NCBI GenBank assembly: GCA_963555925.1
Contig: CAUVXJ010000031.1
Span: 62,001 to 126,000 of the forward strand
Source: Protofrankia sp963555925
GTDB taxonomy: Bacteria; Actinomycetota; Actinomycetes; Frankiales; Frankiaceae
Length of the DNA stretch: 64,000 nucleotides
Direction: 5' to 3'
Below the pieces are notes generated by a model. It had not been told where the DNA came from, made no database searches, and saw only the letters and a program-made list of their open reading frames with translations. The position numbers and the translations under genes were made by a program. Shown in pieces: positions 25,938 to 34,204 of this stretch; positions within the stretch are counted from its first letter, which is position 1; every line of letters begins with the position of its first letter.

Positions 25938-26723
25938 TCAGGATGTCATGTCACGGTGCTTGAACAGCCCGGCGGCGACCAACGCCGCGGCCACGCAGAA
26001 GACAAGGATCCGGATGCCGGCCGTGGAGTAGGCGATGTGATACCCGTGCGCGCCGGCGGCGAAGGTGTCCATGAGCCGGGCGGGCAGCCAGGCTGCCGCC
26101 GGGCTCCAGATACGCGATACGAGCATCTCCAGCGGTAGGGCGTAGGCGAGCCCGACAGACACCGCGGCAGCGGGGGACCGGAACACGACCCCGACCAGGA
26201 CGCCGATGGTCGCGTATCCCAGCGACGCCGCGAGCACGTTCAGGTATCCCTTGCCGATCTCGACCAGACCGGCTGTGCTGTACCAGGCACCGGTACCCAC
26301 GCCCGTCACGGGCGCGAGCGCGAACGATGCGGCGGCGGCTACCACCGTGGCTGCGGCAACCAGCACGGTGACGAAGGCAGCCAAGGCCAGGCATTTGCCT
26401 GCGAGCAGGCGAAGCCGGTAGGGGTAGGCGATGAGCTGGTTACGCAGCGTTCCATGGGTGAAGTCACCGCCGATTACAGCGGCTGTGACTGCGAGGGCCG
26501 TCACACCGAGCAGGATGCTGACGGCTTCCAACCCCTGCATGACCCCGTCCGGTGCGGCCACCGCGGCTGCCGTGACCGGCACACCGTCGTAGTCCTTATG
26601 CCCGACCGACAGCATGGTCAACACAGCGCCGAGCGCCGCGACGGCGACGATCGCGGCGAGCGTCCCGAAGAAGAACCGTGGGCGACCGAGCTTGACCCAT
26701 TCGGCGCGGAACATCGGGGTCAC
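25938..26723 (-). CDS. ABC-2 type transporter permease
   Basis: About 261 residues. The chosen GTG at 26723 overlaps the ATPase stop as GTGA; an ATG at 26714 is also possible. Six hydrophobic helices are visible: after FRAEWVKLGRPRFFFGTLAA the chain continues with helices at about residues 20-40, 70-95, 105-135, 150-190 and 205-225, and a last one near the C-terminus. The membrane-proximal GGDFTHGTLRNQLIAYP segment is typical of ABC-2 permeases that resemble the antibiotic-export type. Paired with the ATPase it should form an exporter or a lipid/peptide-resistance pump. Confidence 0.85.
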   Translation of the reverse strand: MTPMFRAEWVKLGRPRFFFGTLAAIVAVAALGAVLTMLSVGHKDYDGVPVTAAAVAAPDGVMQGLEAVSILLGVTALAVTAAVIGGDFTHGTLRNQLIAYPYRLRLLAGKCLALAAFVTVLVAAATVVAAAASFALAPVTGVGTGAWYSTAGLVEIGKGYLNVLAASLGYATIGVLVGVVFRSPAAAVSVGLAYALPLEMLVSRIWSPAAAWLPARLMDTFAAGAHGYHIAYSTAGIRILVFCVAAALVAAGLFKHRDMTS

Positions 26724-27865
26724 GACGCACATCCGGGCATGTCCGGGGCAGGTATGCCGGAGATGCGGAATCCGACCGAGGCTGCTACCGAGGCGTCTGT
26801 CGAGGCGGCTACTGCGGCGTCCAGCGAGGCGTCCGGTGAGCTGCGGCTACGCGGGATCAGATCGCCGTCGATCCCGCCGGTTGCGACCAGGAAAGTCTCT
26901 TCCAGCGTAGGGCGGTAGGCGGTCAACGCGCGCAGGGTGATCCCCGCTTTCATAGCGATCTTGTTGAGGTTCGCGGCTACGGCTTCAGGGGCGTGTACGC
27001 TTACCGATCCGATCGAGGACCCCTGCGGCGGGTCGACCCGCAGGCCGTGGTCGCGCAGCAGAGCGGCCAGGCGTTCGGCGTCTCCCGAATGTTCTGGGGT
27101 CAGCACGAGCCGTGGCTCCTCGGCGGCAAGCAGGTCGGTCACGTGACCCTGGAAGAGTAGCCGGCCGGCACGGATCATGACCAGATGGTCACAGATCTGT
27201 TCGACCTCGGACAGCAGGTGGCTGGACACGAAAACCGTCATCCGCGCCGCAGCGAGGTCCTTGAGCAGGCTTCTGATCTCCCGGATGCCCGCTGGGTCGA
27301 GCCCGTTGGTCGGTTCGTCGAGGATCAGGAGTTCGGGGTTCGGCAACAGCGCGGCGGCGATTCCCAATCGCTGCTTCATACCCAGCGAGTAGGTGGAGAA
27401 CCGGTCGTCGGCCCGGGTGGTGAGGCCGACCGAGTCCAATGTCTCGGTGACCCGCTCCGGACCGAGCCGGCGCAGGCGGGCCAGCAGGAGTAGATTGGCG
27501 CGCCCGGTGAGGCCGGGGTGGAAGGTCGGCCCCTCGATCATCGCGCCGACCCGGGGGAGATAGGCCGCGGGATCTCCGATGGGGTGCCCGAGCACGAAAC
27601 CGTGGCCCTCGCTCGGCCGGATCAGCCCGAGAAGCATTCGCAGAGTGGTCGTCTTGCCGGCTCCGTTGGGCCCGACGAAACCTGACAACGCCCCGGTGGG
27701 AACGTGGAGGCTGAGCCGGTCCACTGAACGTCGGGCGCCGTACTGCTTGGTGAGCCCCTGGCTCCAGATGGCAGCGTCGGGGGGAGGCTGCGGCAGGTCC
27801 GTGCGAGTCTGCCGTCGTGATCGTATCCGCATCCGCGGTGGCCTCGCCGGAGTCTCCGCCGTCAT
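26720..27865 (-). CDS. ABC transporter ATP-binding protein (DrrA/CcmA type)
   Basis: About 381 residues from an ATG at 27865, with AAGGAGG upstream; the open frame reaches 28015 only through a 12-bp tandem repeat. The nucleotide-binding domain has Walker A (GPNGAGKTTTL), signature (YSLGMKQRLGIAAALL), Walker B (LLILDEPTNGLDP) and the H-loop (FVSSHLL). A basic N-terminal tail of about 45 residues precedes it. The C-terminal 35 residues are an Asp/Ala/Ser tandem expansion (DASLDAAVAAS), probably disordered. It drives the downstream permease, to which it is coupled by a 4-base overlap. The substrate is unknown. Confidence 0.9.
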   Translation of the reverse strand: MTAETPARPPRMRIRSRRQTRTDLPQPPPDAAIWSQGLTKQYGARRSVDRLSLHVPTGALSGFVGPNGAGKTTTLRMLLGLIRPSEGHGFVLGHPIGDPAAYLPRVGAMIEGPTFHPGLTGRANLLLLARLRRLGPERVTETLDSVGLTTRADDRFSTYSLGMKQRLGIAAALLPNPELLILDEPTNGLDPAGIREIRSLLKDLAAARMTVFVSSHLLSEVEQICDHLVMIRAGRLLFQGHVTDLLAAEEPRLVLTPEHSGDAERLAALLRDHGLRVDPPQGSSIGSVSVHAPEAVAANLNKIAMKAGITLRALTAYRPTLEETFLVATGGIDGDLIPRSRSSPDASLDAAVAASTDASVAASVGFRISGIPAPDMPGCAS

Positions 27866-28299
27866 TACGTGATTGCCTCCTTGGTTGCCTGCGCTGGATG
27901 GTTTCCGGCGCTGGATGATGTCAGGTGTTCGGCTGACACCCGGTGCTGGCTGACCTCCGGTGTTGTCCCCGGTGTTGTCCCCGGTGTTGGCCCCGGTGTT
28001 GGCTCGGTGTGGCACAGCCGCCTGGTCGGCGGACGTTGACCGAACAGAGCGTAACGGATGGAGAAGCGTTGTGAGCAGCGATGATCATTAACTCTCCATG
28101 AAAAAGATCTTCATCCATGGTCCATGCAGCCGGATCGTCGCTCCCTGAGTGACCGCCCCATCCTGGGGGCGCTCTGCGTAGGGCTTCCGGCGGGGAGTCC
28201 GAGGGGTCGGCTGCGCGCCATGCCGTCATCGCGTTGGGCGACAATGCTGTGAGCCCGACATCGATGCGGCAAGGGCTTCGGGGATCGGAGGGAGTCACC
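27866..28299. promoter_or_regulatory. Divergent upstream region of ABC and phosphatase genes
   Basis: Apart from the 12-bp tandem repeat at 27957-28004, it holds an unusually AT-rich stretch at about 28075-28115 that is a plausible promoter for the ABC operon. The likely phosphatase ribosome site (GGAGGGAG) is at about 28286-28293. No gene is seen. Confidence 0.4.
27957..28004. repeat. Four 12-bp tandem repeats
   Basis: Units CCGGTGTTGTCC, CCGGTGTTGTCC, CCGGTGTTGGCC and CCGGTGTTGGCT run head to tail in the leader of the ABC operon. Unit number could vary by slippage. Confidence 0.85.
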
Positions 28300-29994
28300 G
28301 TGGCCGAGGTGGCGGGTCTGCGCCGGGGCATCCGGGCGATGGCGGCACTGGCCTTGGTCGTGGGCGTCGCCACCCTCGGGGTAGCGGTCTACTCCGCGGT
28401 CCGGGCCAACCATGCCACCGCCGAACGGGGCAACCGGTTGGATCCCGCCGCGACCACCGCGGCCATGCTCCTGGCTGACTACGTCGATCAGGAGAGCAGC
28501 GTTCGCGGGTATTTGATCACCGAGGATCGCTCCTTCCTCGATTCGTTCGACGAGGCCGGCAAGTTGATCCCGGTGCACTATGCGCGCCTGGAGATGCTCC
28601 TGGGTGACCAGACCACGTTGGTCACCCAACTGCACAGCGTCGCCGCAGCGTACGAGGCGTGGCGCTCGGACGTGGCGCGGCCGGAACTTGCGGCGATGCA
28701 GGACGGTGCTGTTGCGGCTGCCCGCGATGTCGAGAGGTCCTCGACGGCCCGGACCCGGCTGGGCGCACTGCGCGCCGATGTGACCAGCCTTGAGATCGCG
28801 ATCTCCCGGGAGCAGGCATCCACCGTCGGTCGGGTCGCCGGCGCCCAGGACCTGTTGCTCAGTTCACTGGGTACGGCGGTGTTCCTGGTTGTGGTCATCG
28901 TGGTCACGTTGAGTGTTGTCGCACGTCGCTGGCTCCTGCGGCCGATCGCCTCGCTGCGTAGGGCGGTCAACGCGGTCGCTGCCGGACGTTATGACACCCG
29001 TATCCCCGCGGTCGGGCCCAAGGAGCTGGTCGATCTTGCCGGCAACGTTGAGGCGATGCGGGCGCAGCTGGTACGCCTCGTCCGGCAGAACGACCGGCTC
29101 TGGGAGGCGCTCGCTCAGGAGGGGCCCGCCGTGGTCGCCCTGCGTGACGCGCTCACCCCGTCCACTCTGCACGCGTCCGGGCTGGTCGTGCGCGGTCGGG
29201 TCGATCCGGCCGAGGGGGAGCTGGCCGGCGACTGGTTCGATTCGGTGGACCTGCCCGGCGGCCGGGTCGGGGTGGTCGTGGGCGATGTGTCCGGCCACGG
29301 GTCGGCGGCTGGTGTGTACGCGCTGCGGCTCAAACAGCTGCTGGGCGCGGCTCTGACCGGCGGGGTGTCCGACCCCGGAGCCGCCATCGAGTGGGTCGTG
29401 GACAACCTGGGCGAGACCGACGAGGTCTTCGCCACGGCTGTGGTCGCGGTGGTCGACCCGGCGACCGGGACGGTCGAATATGCCAACGCCGGCCATCCGC
29501 AGGGGCTTCTTCTGCACCGGTCCGGCAGTCGCTCCGGCAGAGCAGGGGAGCTCTCGGCGACTCTGCCGCGGGAATCGCCGACCGCGGAGGTCGTCACGCT
29601 CACCGCCACCGGGCCGCTGGTGTCCAGCCTGCTGGCTGCGCCGGGCGCCTGGGCCACCGCGAGCTTGCGGCTACAGCCCGGCGACGCTCTGTTCATCTAC
29701 ACCGACGGTCTCACCGAGGCCCGCAACGAAAGGGGTGAGCAGTTCGGCGAGGACCGGCTGCTCGCGGAGATCCTGCGGGTCCCTTCGCAGGGCCCGCAGG
29801 AACTGCTTGACGCGGTTTTCGAAGCCGTCCGCGCGCACGCTCCCGGACGTCCCAGCGATGACCGCACCGCAATCGTTCTTGCGCGGACGGATGCGAGCAG
29901 CGCTGGCGACGGCGGGGCTCTCGTACCCGCCGCGCGCCCACAGTCCGACCGACGCGGTCCCAGCGGCGCGGTCCGGGCGGGGTCGGGTAGGTGA
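28300..29994 (+). CDS. Membrane PP2C/SpoIIE-type phosphatase with CHASE3-like sensor and HAMP
   Basis: About 564 residues from a GTG at 28300 with GGAGGGAG upstream; in-frame ATG 28264 and TTG 28234 are alternatives. An N-terminal helix is followed by an extracytoplasmic helical domain of CHASE3 type (AAMLLADYVDQESSVRGYLI). A second helix (SLGTAVFLVVVIVVTLSVVA) leads into a HAMP domain (RRAVNAVAAGRYDTRIP), and the C-terminal phosphatase has metal-binding aspartates (VVVGDVSGHG, DALFIYTDGLTEARN, SDDRTAIVL). Such proteins dephosphorylate anti-sigma-factor antagonists in partner-switching cascades. No anti-sigma partner is adjacent. Confidence 0.9.
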   Translation: MAEVAGLRRGIRAMAALALVVGVATLGVAVYSAVRANHATAERGNRLDPAATTAAMLLADYVDQESSVRGYLITEDRSFLDSFDEAGKLIPVHYARLEMLLGDQTTLVTQLHSVAAAYEAWRSDVARPELAAMQDGAVAAARDVERSSTARTRLGALRADVTSLEIAISREQASTVGRVAGAQDLLLSSLGTAVFLVVVIVVTLSVVARRWLLRPIASLRRAVNAVAAGRYDTRIPAVGPKELVDLAGNVEAMRAQLVRLVRQNDRLWEALAQEGPAVVALRDALTPSTLHASGLVVRGRVDPAEGELAGDWFDSVDLPGGRVGVVVGDVSGHGSAAGVYALRLKQLLGAALTGGVSDPGAAIEWVVDNLGETDEVFATAVVAVVDPATGTVEYANAGHPQGLLLHRSGSRSGRAGELSATLPRESPTAEVVTLTATGPLVSSLLAAPGAWATASLRLQPGDALFIYTDGLTEARNERGEQFGEDRLLAEILRVPSQGPQELLDAVFEAVRAHAPGRPSDDRTAIVLARTDASSAGDGGALVPAARPQSDRRGPSGAVRAGSGR

Positions 29995-30057
29995 CTTCGA
30001 AGCATCTTGCGGCCGTGCGGCGGGCGGAGATGGTCGTTTGCGGGTACAAACGTTGCC

Positions 30058-30762
30058 ATGAGTGAAAGGTCCGGCATCGGGTCCGGTATCAGGTCCGGTC
30101 TCGTCGCGCTGCTGCGGGTTCGCCTTGGTATCGCGCGTCTGTTGCTCATCGTCGTCGGCGCCGTACTGGTTCTGGCCGGCATCGGGTTCGTGAGCGGATG
30201 GCGGCCGTCGCTGACCAATCCGTTCGGTCAGGAGAGGATCGACCGCAGTCCGCCCGCGGTGCTGCGTTCCCTGACCGATCTCAGTGAGTACCACGCGGCC
30301 AGCGCCCATTTTGAAGTCGTCGTCGATCTGGCGGATGAGACCAGGTTCATACCGGCCACGTTGCGCGGCGAACGGACTTTGTTCGTGGGTGTCGGCAGTG
30401 TTGACTCCGTGGTCGATTTCGGAAAGCTCGGTGCGGATGCGGTGACGGTCTCCGAAGACCGGCGGATGGTCTCCGTCCGCTTGCCCGCGCCGACGTTGTC
30501 GGAACCGCGGGTTGATCCGGAACACAGTTACGTCGTGGCACGTCAAAAAGGCGTGCTGGACCGGATCGGTGGCTTTCTCACTGGCAGCGCCAGCGATGAT
30601 CGCGAACTTTATGTGGTAGCCGCGGACAGGATGACACAGGCGGCGAAGGCCGATGGTTCCGTCCTGACTCTGGCCGAACGCAATACCACCGGGATGCTGC
30701 GAGGCCTGTTCAGCGCCTTGGGTTTCACGACGATCAACGTCAGTTACGCGGACGCACGGTAG
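30058..30762 (+). CDS. DUF4230 membrane-anchored protein
   Basis: About 234 residues from an ATG at 30058; the frame is open upstream to 30007 but the hydrophobic anchor and homology support this start. One N-terminal transmembrane helix (LLLIVVGAVLVLAGIGFVSG) is followed by an extracytoplasmic DUF4230 domain (LTDLSEYHAASAHFEVVVDL, FIPATLRGERTLFVGVGSVD, LPAPTLSEPRVDPE). The family is widespread in Gram-positives and has no known function. It follows the phosphatase by about 60 bases and may share its transcript. Confidence 0.82.
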   Translation: MSERSGIGSGIRSGLVALLRVRLGIARLLLIVVGAVLVLAGIGFVSGWRPSLTNPFGQERIDRSPPAVLRSLTDLSEYHAASAHFEVVVDLADETRFIPATLRGERTLFVGVGSVDSVVDFGKLGADAVTVSEDRRMVSVRLPAPTLSEPRVDPEHSYVVARQKGVLDRIGGFLTGSASDDRELYVVAADRMTQAAKADGSVLTLAERNTTGMLRGLFSALGFTTINVSYADAR

Positions 30763-30985
30763 CGAGCCGTGCTCGTCCGTGCTTGTCCGGGCTCGTCCGG
30801 GCCGTCACGTCGCCTGGTGGGGGTGGAGTCGTCTCCCGGGAGCGGGCGCCGCCTCGCGCCGGTCCCACGGAAAGTCCACCGTCGAGCCGGTGGACGGGAT
30901 GCCGTGGGTCGGCTGCGCTGAGTCGGCGGCCGCGGGTCACAAGCACAGGTCCTGGACCGAGATTGCTTCCTGGATCATTCATAAG

Positions 30986-31006
30986 TCTGAGTCTGTTAGG
31001 CTCAAC
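30986..31006. promoter_or_regulatory. HAIR-like element (candidate HspR site) upstream of hsp20
   Basis: TCTGAGT, seven spacer bases, then GCTCAAC match the known HspR inverted repeat CTTGAGT-N7-ACTCAAG at 10 of 14 positions, including TGAGT and CTCAA. It lies about 70 bases before the hsp20 start in an AT-richer stretch (30970-31010), which is where a heat-shock operator is expected. HspR itself is not in the window. Confidence 0.5.
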
Positions 31007-31074
31007 AACCATGACACGATCCCGATTCGTGCGGGGATCGAGCGTGACAGGAACCGACTTTGAAGGGAGAAGTC

Positions 31075-31512
31075 ATGACCGCCTACCTGTGGGATTCGTT
31101 CGCCGCGTTCGGACGTCTGGACCGAGAGTTCGACGAGATCGTCCGTCGTACCTGGGGTGTGCCTGACCGGACGCGGATGGCTCGCACCGGTTTCGTCCCC
31201 GCGGCCGATGTCGTCATGGATGGGGATGACATCGTCGTGCAGGTGGAGCTCCCTGGCGTCGACGTTGACAGGGACGTCGCAGTCGAGCTGGAGCGGGGCC
31301 GCCTGGTCATCCGTGGGGAGCGCACCGAGGCCCGCACGGGCGACGGCCATCCCGATGACGGCCGTACGGTCGTGCTACGGGAACGTCGCCATGGCGCCTT
31401 CCAGCGTGAGTTCAACCTGCCGGACGGCGTCGGCGCGGACCAGATTTTCGCGACCTACGACAACGGCGTCCTGTCGGTGCGGCTTGCCGGCGCTAAGAGC
31501 GCCCGGCAATAG
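31075..31512 (+). CDS. Small heat-shock protein Hsp20, C-terminus replaced by MITE sequence
   Basis: ATP-independent holdase chaperone. About 145 residues from an ATG at 31075 with GAAGGGAG upstream. The alpha-crystallin domain is complete (VVMDGDDIVVQVELPGVD, RGRLVIRGERTE, RHGAFQREFNLPDGV, ATYDNGVLSVRLAGAK). The last residues SARQ and the stop TAG are encoded by the MITE-A copy starting at 31497. Removing the element plus one 3-bp target copy joins the frame to downstream sequence that reads TVGRGRRIPVIAGAP, which contains an I-P-V/I motif of the kind that Hsp20 C-terminal tails use for oligomer assembly. The present protein lacks that tail. Confidence 0.88.
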   Translation: MTAYLWDSFAAFGRLDREFDEIVRRTWGVPDRTRMARTGFVPAADVVMDGDDIVVQVELPGVDVDRDVAVELERGRLVIRGERTEARTGDGHPDDGRTVVLRERRHGAFQREFNLPDGVGADQIFATYDNGVLSVRLAGAKSARQ

Positions 31513-31657
31513 GGGCGTGGATGAAGGAGCGGGGTTGGGGTGCGTAGATCGCGAGGCGGAGGAGGGAGGCACCGGAGGTGTCGGGTGTCGACCGACGACA
31601 ACGTGGCGAGGTGCGTGCCCGAGCCCCGCGACGCCGTGTCCCTATTGCCGGGCGCTC
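31497..31657. mobile_element. MITE-A, complete 161-bp copy inside the hsp20 3' end
   Basis: Same length and ends as the 12718-12878 copy (left GAGCGCCCGGCAATAGGG; right end its inverted repeat). Flanking triplets are TAA (31494-31496) and TAG (31658-31660), a 3-bp duplication with one change. It supplies the stop codon of hsp20. Confidence 0.87.
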
Positions 31658-31863
31658 TAGGACGGTCGGTCGCGGCAGGCGTATCCCGGTCATCGCCGGC
31701 GCGCCGCAACGCGATCGGTCCAGCGACTCGGCGGACGCGCCGGCAGCATCAGCTGCCGAGCCGCGCGTGGCCACCCAGACGCGGACGGCTGGCGGGGTAC
31801 AGGCGGGCTGACCCGCGGCCTGCTCACCGCCTGCGGGCCGACCGCGAGGGTCTCGCCAGCCGG
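31658..31863 (+). pseudogene. Severed hsp20 3' coding tail
   Basis: In the frame that follows precise excision of the MITE, bases 31661-31811 read on from hsp20 as TVGRGRRIPVIAGAPQRDRS and about 30 further low-complexity residues, ending in TGA at 31809-31811. It is now separated from its start. The remaining 50 bases up to the exonuclease stop hold nothing else visible. Confidence 0.6.
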
Positions 31864-32730
31864 TCAGCCCCGGTCAGCCCCGGTCGGCTTGCGCTGTGCG
31901 CGGGGTGAGGGAGGCGGGACCATCGGGCCGATGTCGCCGTCGGGTGCCTCGTCGATGTCGACGACCACCGGCGCGTGGTCCGATGTGCCCGCACCCTTGC
32001 GGGCCGCCCGGTCCACCCAGATCGCCCGTACCCGTTCGGCAACCGGAGCGCTGGCAAAGGCGAGATCGATGCGCATACCCATGTTTTTGGGGAACATCAG
32101 CGACCGGTAGTCCCAATAGGTGAAGACCTGTTCGTCCGGCCACCGTGCGCGCGTGACGTCCACCAGACCGAGGTCGGTCAGCCCTCGCAGGGCCTGGCGT
32201 TCGGCGTCGGTGACGTGGGTGGCGTCGACGAAGTCGGCCGGGTCCCACACGTCGGCGTCGGTGGGAGCGATGTTGAAGTCACCGCAGGCGAGTACCGGCG
32301 TGGTCGTCAGGGCTTTTTCCAGGCATGCCTGCAGCGCGGTGAGCCATGTGATCTTGTAGGCGTAGTGCGGATCGTCGAGCGCCCGGCCGTTGGGCACATA
32401 GAGCGACCAGACCCGGATGCCACCACAGGTCGCGGCCAGCGCCCGAGGTTCTGGCTCCGGGAAGCCGGGACCATCGGCGAGCCCGCGTTCGACGTCGTCC
32501 AGGCCGACCCGCGAGAAGATCGCTACCCCGTTCCACCGGCCGTTTCCGTGATGTGCGACGGTGTAGCCGCGCCGGAAGAGATCTTCATCGAAGAGCTCGA
32601 GGAATGCGTCATCGGCGAGCTTGGTCTCCTGAAGGCAGACCACGTCCGGCTGGACCCGGTCCAGCCATTCGATCAGACGAGCCTGCCGCGCCTTCGCCGA
32701 GTTGATGTTCCACGTCGCTACCCGCACCAT
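31864..32730 (-). CDS. xth: Exodeoxyribonuclease III / AP endonuclease
   Basis: Base-excision-repair nuclease that cleaves at abasic sites and degrades 3' ends. About 288 residues from an ATG at 32730. Motifs of the ExoIII/AP-endonuclease family: VATWNINS (metal-binding Asn), CLQETKLAD (catalytic Glu), VWSLYVPNG, CGDFNIAPTDADVWDP, WTYWDYR-like FTYWDYRSL, MRIDLAFAS and the terminal TSDHAPVVVDID (catalytic Asp-His). Length and motifs are normal. It is transcribed away from the NUDIX gene, with a short shared promoter region at 32731-32850. Confidence 0.95.
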   Translation of the reverse strand: MVRVATWNINSAKARQARLIEWLDRVQPDVVCLQETKLADDAFLELFDEDLFRRGYTVAHHGNGRWNGVAIFSRVGLDDVERGLADGPGFPEPEPRALAATCGGIRVWSLYVPNGRALDDPHYAYKITWLTALQACLEKALTTTPVLACGDFNIAPTDADVWDPADFVDATHVTDAERQALRGLTDLGLVDVTRARWPDEQVFTYWDYRSLMFPKNMGMRIDLAFASAPVAERVRAIWVDRAARKGAGTSDHAPVVVDIDEAPDGDIGPMVPPPSPRAQRKPTGADRG

Positions 32731-32850
32731 CCGACGGTAGCGCCGATTCTCGCGCAGCTCTCGGGCACCCCCGTCGGGGTCAGGTGTGTTCGAAGTGGCG
32801 CCGGCGGTCGCCGCTGCCTACGGTGACACTGACCGGCGTGAGGACTGAGT

Positions 32851-33330
32851 GTGAGCGATGCGTGGATGGCGCCGGTGGCCGCCACCGGGCCTGTGACAGC
32901 GTCGGGAGCGTTGCTGTTCGACGCCGCGGGTCGGGTTCTGCTCGTGGAACCGACCTACAAGCCGGGGTTCGAGTTCCCGGGCGGCATGGCGCAGCCCGGC
33001 GAGTCGCCGTGGGAGACGTGCGTACGGGAGGTCCAGGAGGAGCTTGGAGTGACTGCGCCGAGACCGTTGCGGCTGCTGGTCGCGGACTGGGCGTCTCCTG
33101 GCGTGGGTCGGGTCGGGGGGATGCGCTGGTTGTTTGATGGCGGCGTGATGAGCCCCGGGCAGATCAGCTCGATTCGGTTGCCGGCCGATGAACTGCGGTC
33201 GTTCGTGTTCGTCACGGTGGGCGCGGCGGCCGATCTGTTGCCACGGGACCGGATGCGACGGCTTGAGGCGGCGATGGCGGTGCGCCGGTGCGGTCGGGCG
33301 GTGTACCTCCATGACGGTGCCAAGCCGTGA
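32851..33330 (+). CDS. NUDIX hydrolase
   Basis: About 159 residues from a GTG at 32851. A complete Nudix box is present at about residues 48-70, GGMAQPGES followed by WETCVREVQEELG (G-x5-E-x7-REVxEELG). It therefore should hydrolyse a nucleoside diphosphate linked to another group. The rest follows the usual small-Nudix alpha-beta-alpha layout (LLFDAAGRVLLVEPTYKPGF at the start). The substrate cannot be told; a house-cleaning role next to the repair nuclease is possible. Confidence 0.9.
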   Translation: MSDAWMAPVAATGPVTASGALLFDAAGRVLLVEPTYKPGFEFPGGMAQPGESPWETCVREVQEELGVTAPRPLRLLVADWASPGVGRVGGMRWLFDGGVMSPGQISSIRLPADELRSFVFVTVGAAADLLPRDRMRRLEAAMAVRRCGRAVYLHDGAKP

Positions 33331-33340
33331 CCATCCTGGG

Positions 33341-34204
33341 TTACAGCGCCGGCTCCACGAGGGCGTCGATGTGTTCGCGTAGCTCCGTGACCACGGTGAG
33401 GGTGCGGTAAGGTTCCGTGGCCGCCAGGAGGTTGGTGAGGCGCTGGTTGACCCGGTAGGAGTTCAGGGACCGTGCGGTGTCGGCGGCGCGGTGCCCGATC
33501 ACGCAGCCCTGTTCGACGTTGCCCTGGCGGATGTGGACGTTGGCGAGTTCGGTGAGATCGAACACCCGGGAGCGCAGGGACTGGTCGCCGCGCAGCGTCA
33601 GGGCGCGCTCGAACCGGTGGGCGGAACGCTGGAACTGCGCGGGGTCGTGCACAGCAAGGTCGCGGTAGTCCGAGGCGGTGCTACCGGCGAGTTCCGCCGC
33701 AGTGAAGTAGTCCAGCCAGGTCGGGGCGTCGCCGTCGCAGGTGCCGGCGAATGCCTCTTCGGCGTAACCGATCGCGCGGTGGCAGTCTTGGACCCGGCCG
33801 AGCTGCGCGTAGATCCAGCCTTCGCGGGTTGCGAGCATCGCAGTCATGCGCGGCAGCGGGGTGCGCCGGATGCCGTGCTGAGCGAGCTGTATGAGGTCCA
33901 GTCCGCCGTGGAGGTCACGGGACTCGACTGCCTGGACCGCCATGGTCGCGAGGATGTGCGCGGCGAGCGGCCGGTCCCCCGCCTGGGAGGCGGCTTTGAT
34001 ACCGAGGGTGAAGTAATGCTGTGCACGGCCGCGCTGTCCGGAGTCCCACAGCACGTTTCCGGCGGTTTCGGCGAGATCCGCAGTGACCCGGTACAGCTCG
34101 GTGTGGACGTCGGGCGGGTGGGTGCCGTGGAGGAGGTCGACTACTTCGTTGAGCTGTCCGACGACTGCTTTGCGGCGTAGACCACCGCCGAACTGGACGT
34201 CCCC
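33341..34204 (-). pseudogene. XRE/TPR-type regulator, truncated (C-terminal TPR part only)
   Basis: The frame encodes the tetratricopeptide-like C-terminal half common to large actinobacterial XRE-family regulators: FGGGLRRKAVVGQLNEVVDL, ELYRVTADLAETAGNVLWDS, GWIYAQLGRVQDCHRAIGYA, DYFTAAELAGSTASDYRDLA. Homology stops abruptly near 34204. The N-terminal helix-turn-helix and the middle region, roughly 200-300 residues in intact relatives, are missing. The frame stays open to 34438, but that stretch is antisense to the glycosyltransferase and looks unrelated. It is probably a decayed pathway regulator of the neighbouring operon. Confidence 0.65.
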
